A stretch of DNA of 64,000 nucleotides from Chrysogorgia sp. JL179-B06 (Eukaryota > Cnidaria > Anthozoa > Scleralcyonacea > Chrysogorgiidae), in NCBI GenBank assembly GCA_035772405.1, contig JAYKKM010000250.1:2500501-2564500 (forward strand). Direction: 5' to 3'. The notes below the pieces were generated by a model that was not told where the DNA came from, did not search any database, and saw nothing but the letters and a program-made list of their open reading frames with translations. Of the stretch, positions 63,766 to 64,000 are shown in pieces; position 1 is the first letter of the stretch; each line of letters begins with the position of its first letter. Position numbers and translations under genes: made by a program.

Positions 63766-64000
63766 AGGCAGACAGTTCATTAACAGGGCCGGCAGACAGT
63801 TTATTGACAGGCAAGCACACAGACAGATAAGGAGACAGATAAGGAGACAAATAAACAGAGGGGATGAAGGATGGACGGACTGATCGTCGGATAGATAGAT
63901 AGACCGAAATAGACAGGCTGTAGACCAGTCTGCTACTATGGAGATGTTGTTGCCAAGTAAGTGTATAGCTAAATGTTCGACCTCCCTCGTTTTCTCTAAT
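63766..64000. other. Flank of the (CAGA)n tract
   Basis: It continues as decaying GACAG/GATAGATAG simple sequence to about 63,915; the remainder has no recognisable feature. Confidence 0.4.

Overview
This is a eukaryotic, AT-rich, intron-containing stretch with no convincing single-copy host gene. Almost everything recognisable is mobile DNA: CR1/L2-like LINEs (one with an esterase-bearing ORF1), a BEL/Pao LTR retrotransposon, hAT-like elements with 5-bp target duplications, fold-back/MITE elements, tRNA-derived SINEs, Polinton/Maverick-like virus-like elements, and one very large terminal-inverted-repeat (TIR) element carrying a RecQ-type helicase. This mixture suggests an invertebrate metazoan, most likely a cnidarian or similar marine animal. 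That assignment is inference from element families, not from a marker gene.

Layout. 1-4.36 kb: LINE 3' remnant, CCTATAGG-rich repeat and a 34-bp minisatellite of about 47 units. 4.36-6.62 kb: one end of a Polinton-like element on the minus strand, ending in a terminal region made of TTACACC/GGTGTAA dyads. 6.7-22 kb: MITEs, SINEs, satellites, a broken LINE (13.2-15.8 kb) and several nested palindromes. 22.0-48.4 kb: a second Polinton-like element on the plus strand (terminal region, unknown ORF, integrase without its catalytic core, membrane protein, capsid-like protein, packaging ATPase, small membrane protein). It has been split by a 1.17-kb fold-back, a 2.6-kb hAT-like element, a LINE fragment and, most strikingly, a 16.3-kb transposon at 29,382-45,707.

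The 16.3-kb element has 31-bp perfect TIRs and a perfect 9-bp target duplication (ACAACTGTT). It carries two convergent genes. On the plus strand is a zinc-finger exon followed by a RecQ helicase with one in-frame stop. On the minus strand is a six-exon gene with an MDNIN motif, ankyrin repeats and a conserved helical C-terminal region, which I read as the candidate transposase; all its splice phases match. A 4.9-kb LINE sits in one of its introns and a 1.1-kb fold-back lies further downstream. This is the best candidate for a poorly described system in the window.

48.8-64 kb: a single minus-strand LINE, apparently inserted in a (CAGA)n tract, is now spread over 14 kb because a BEL retrotransposon, a hAT-like element and a TTAA-flanked composite region landed inside it. 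The hAT-like insertion lies exactly in the LINE's YADD catalytic box. The nesting gives a relative insertion history for most elements.
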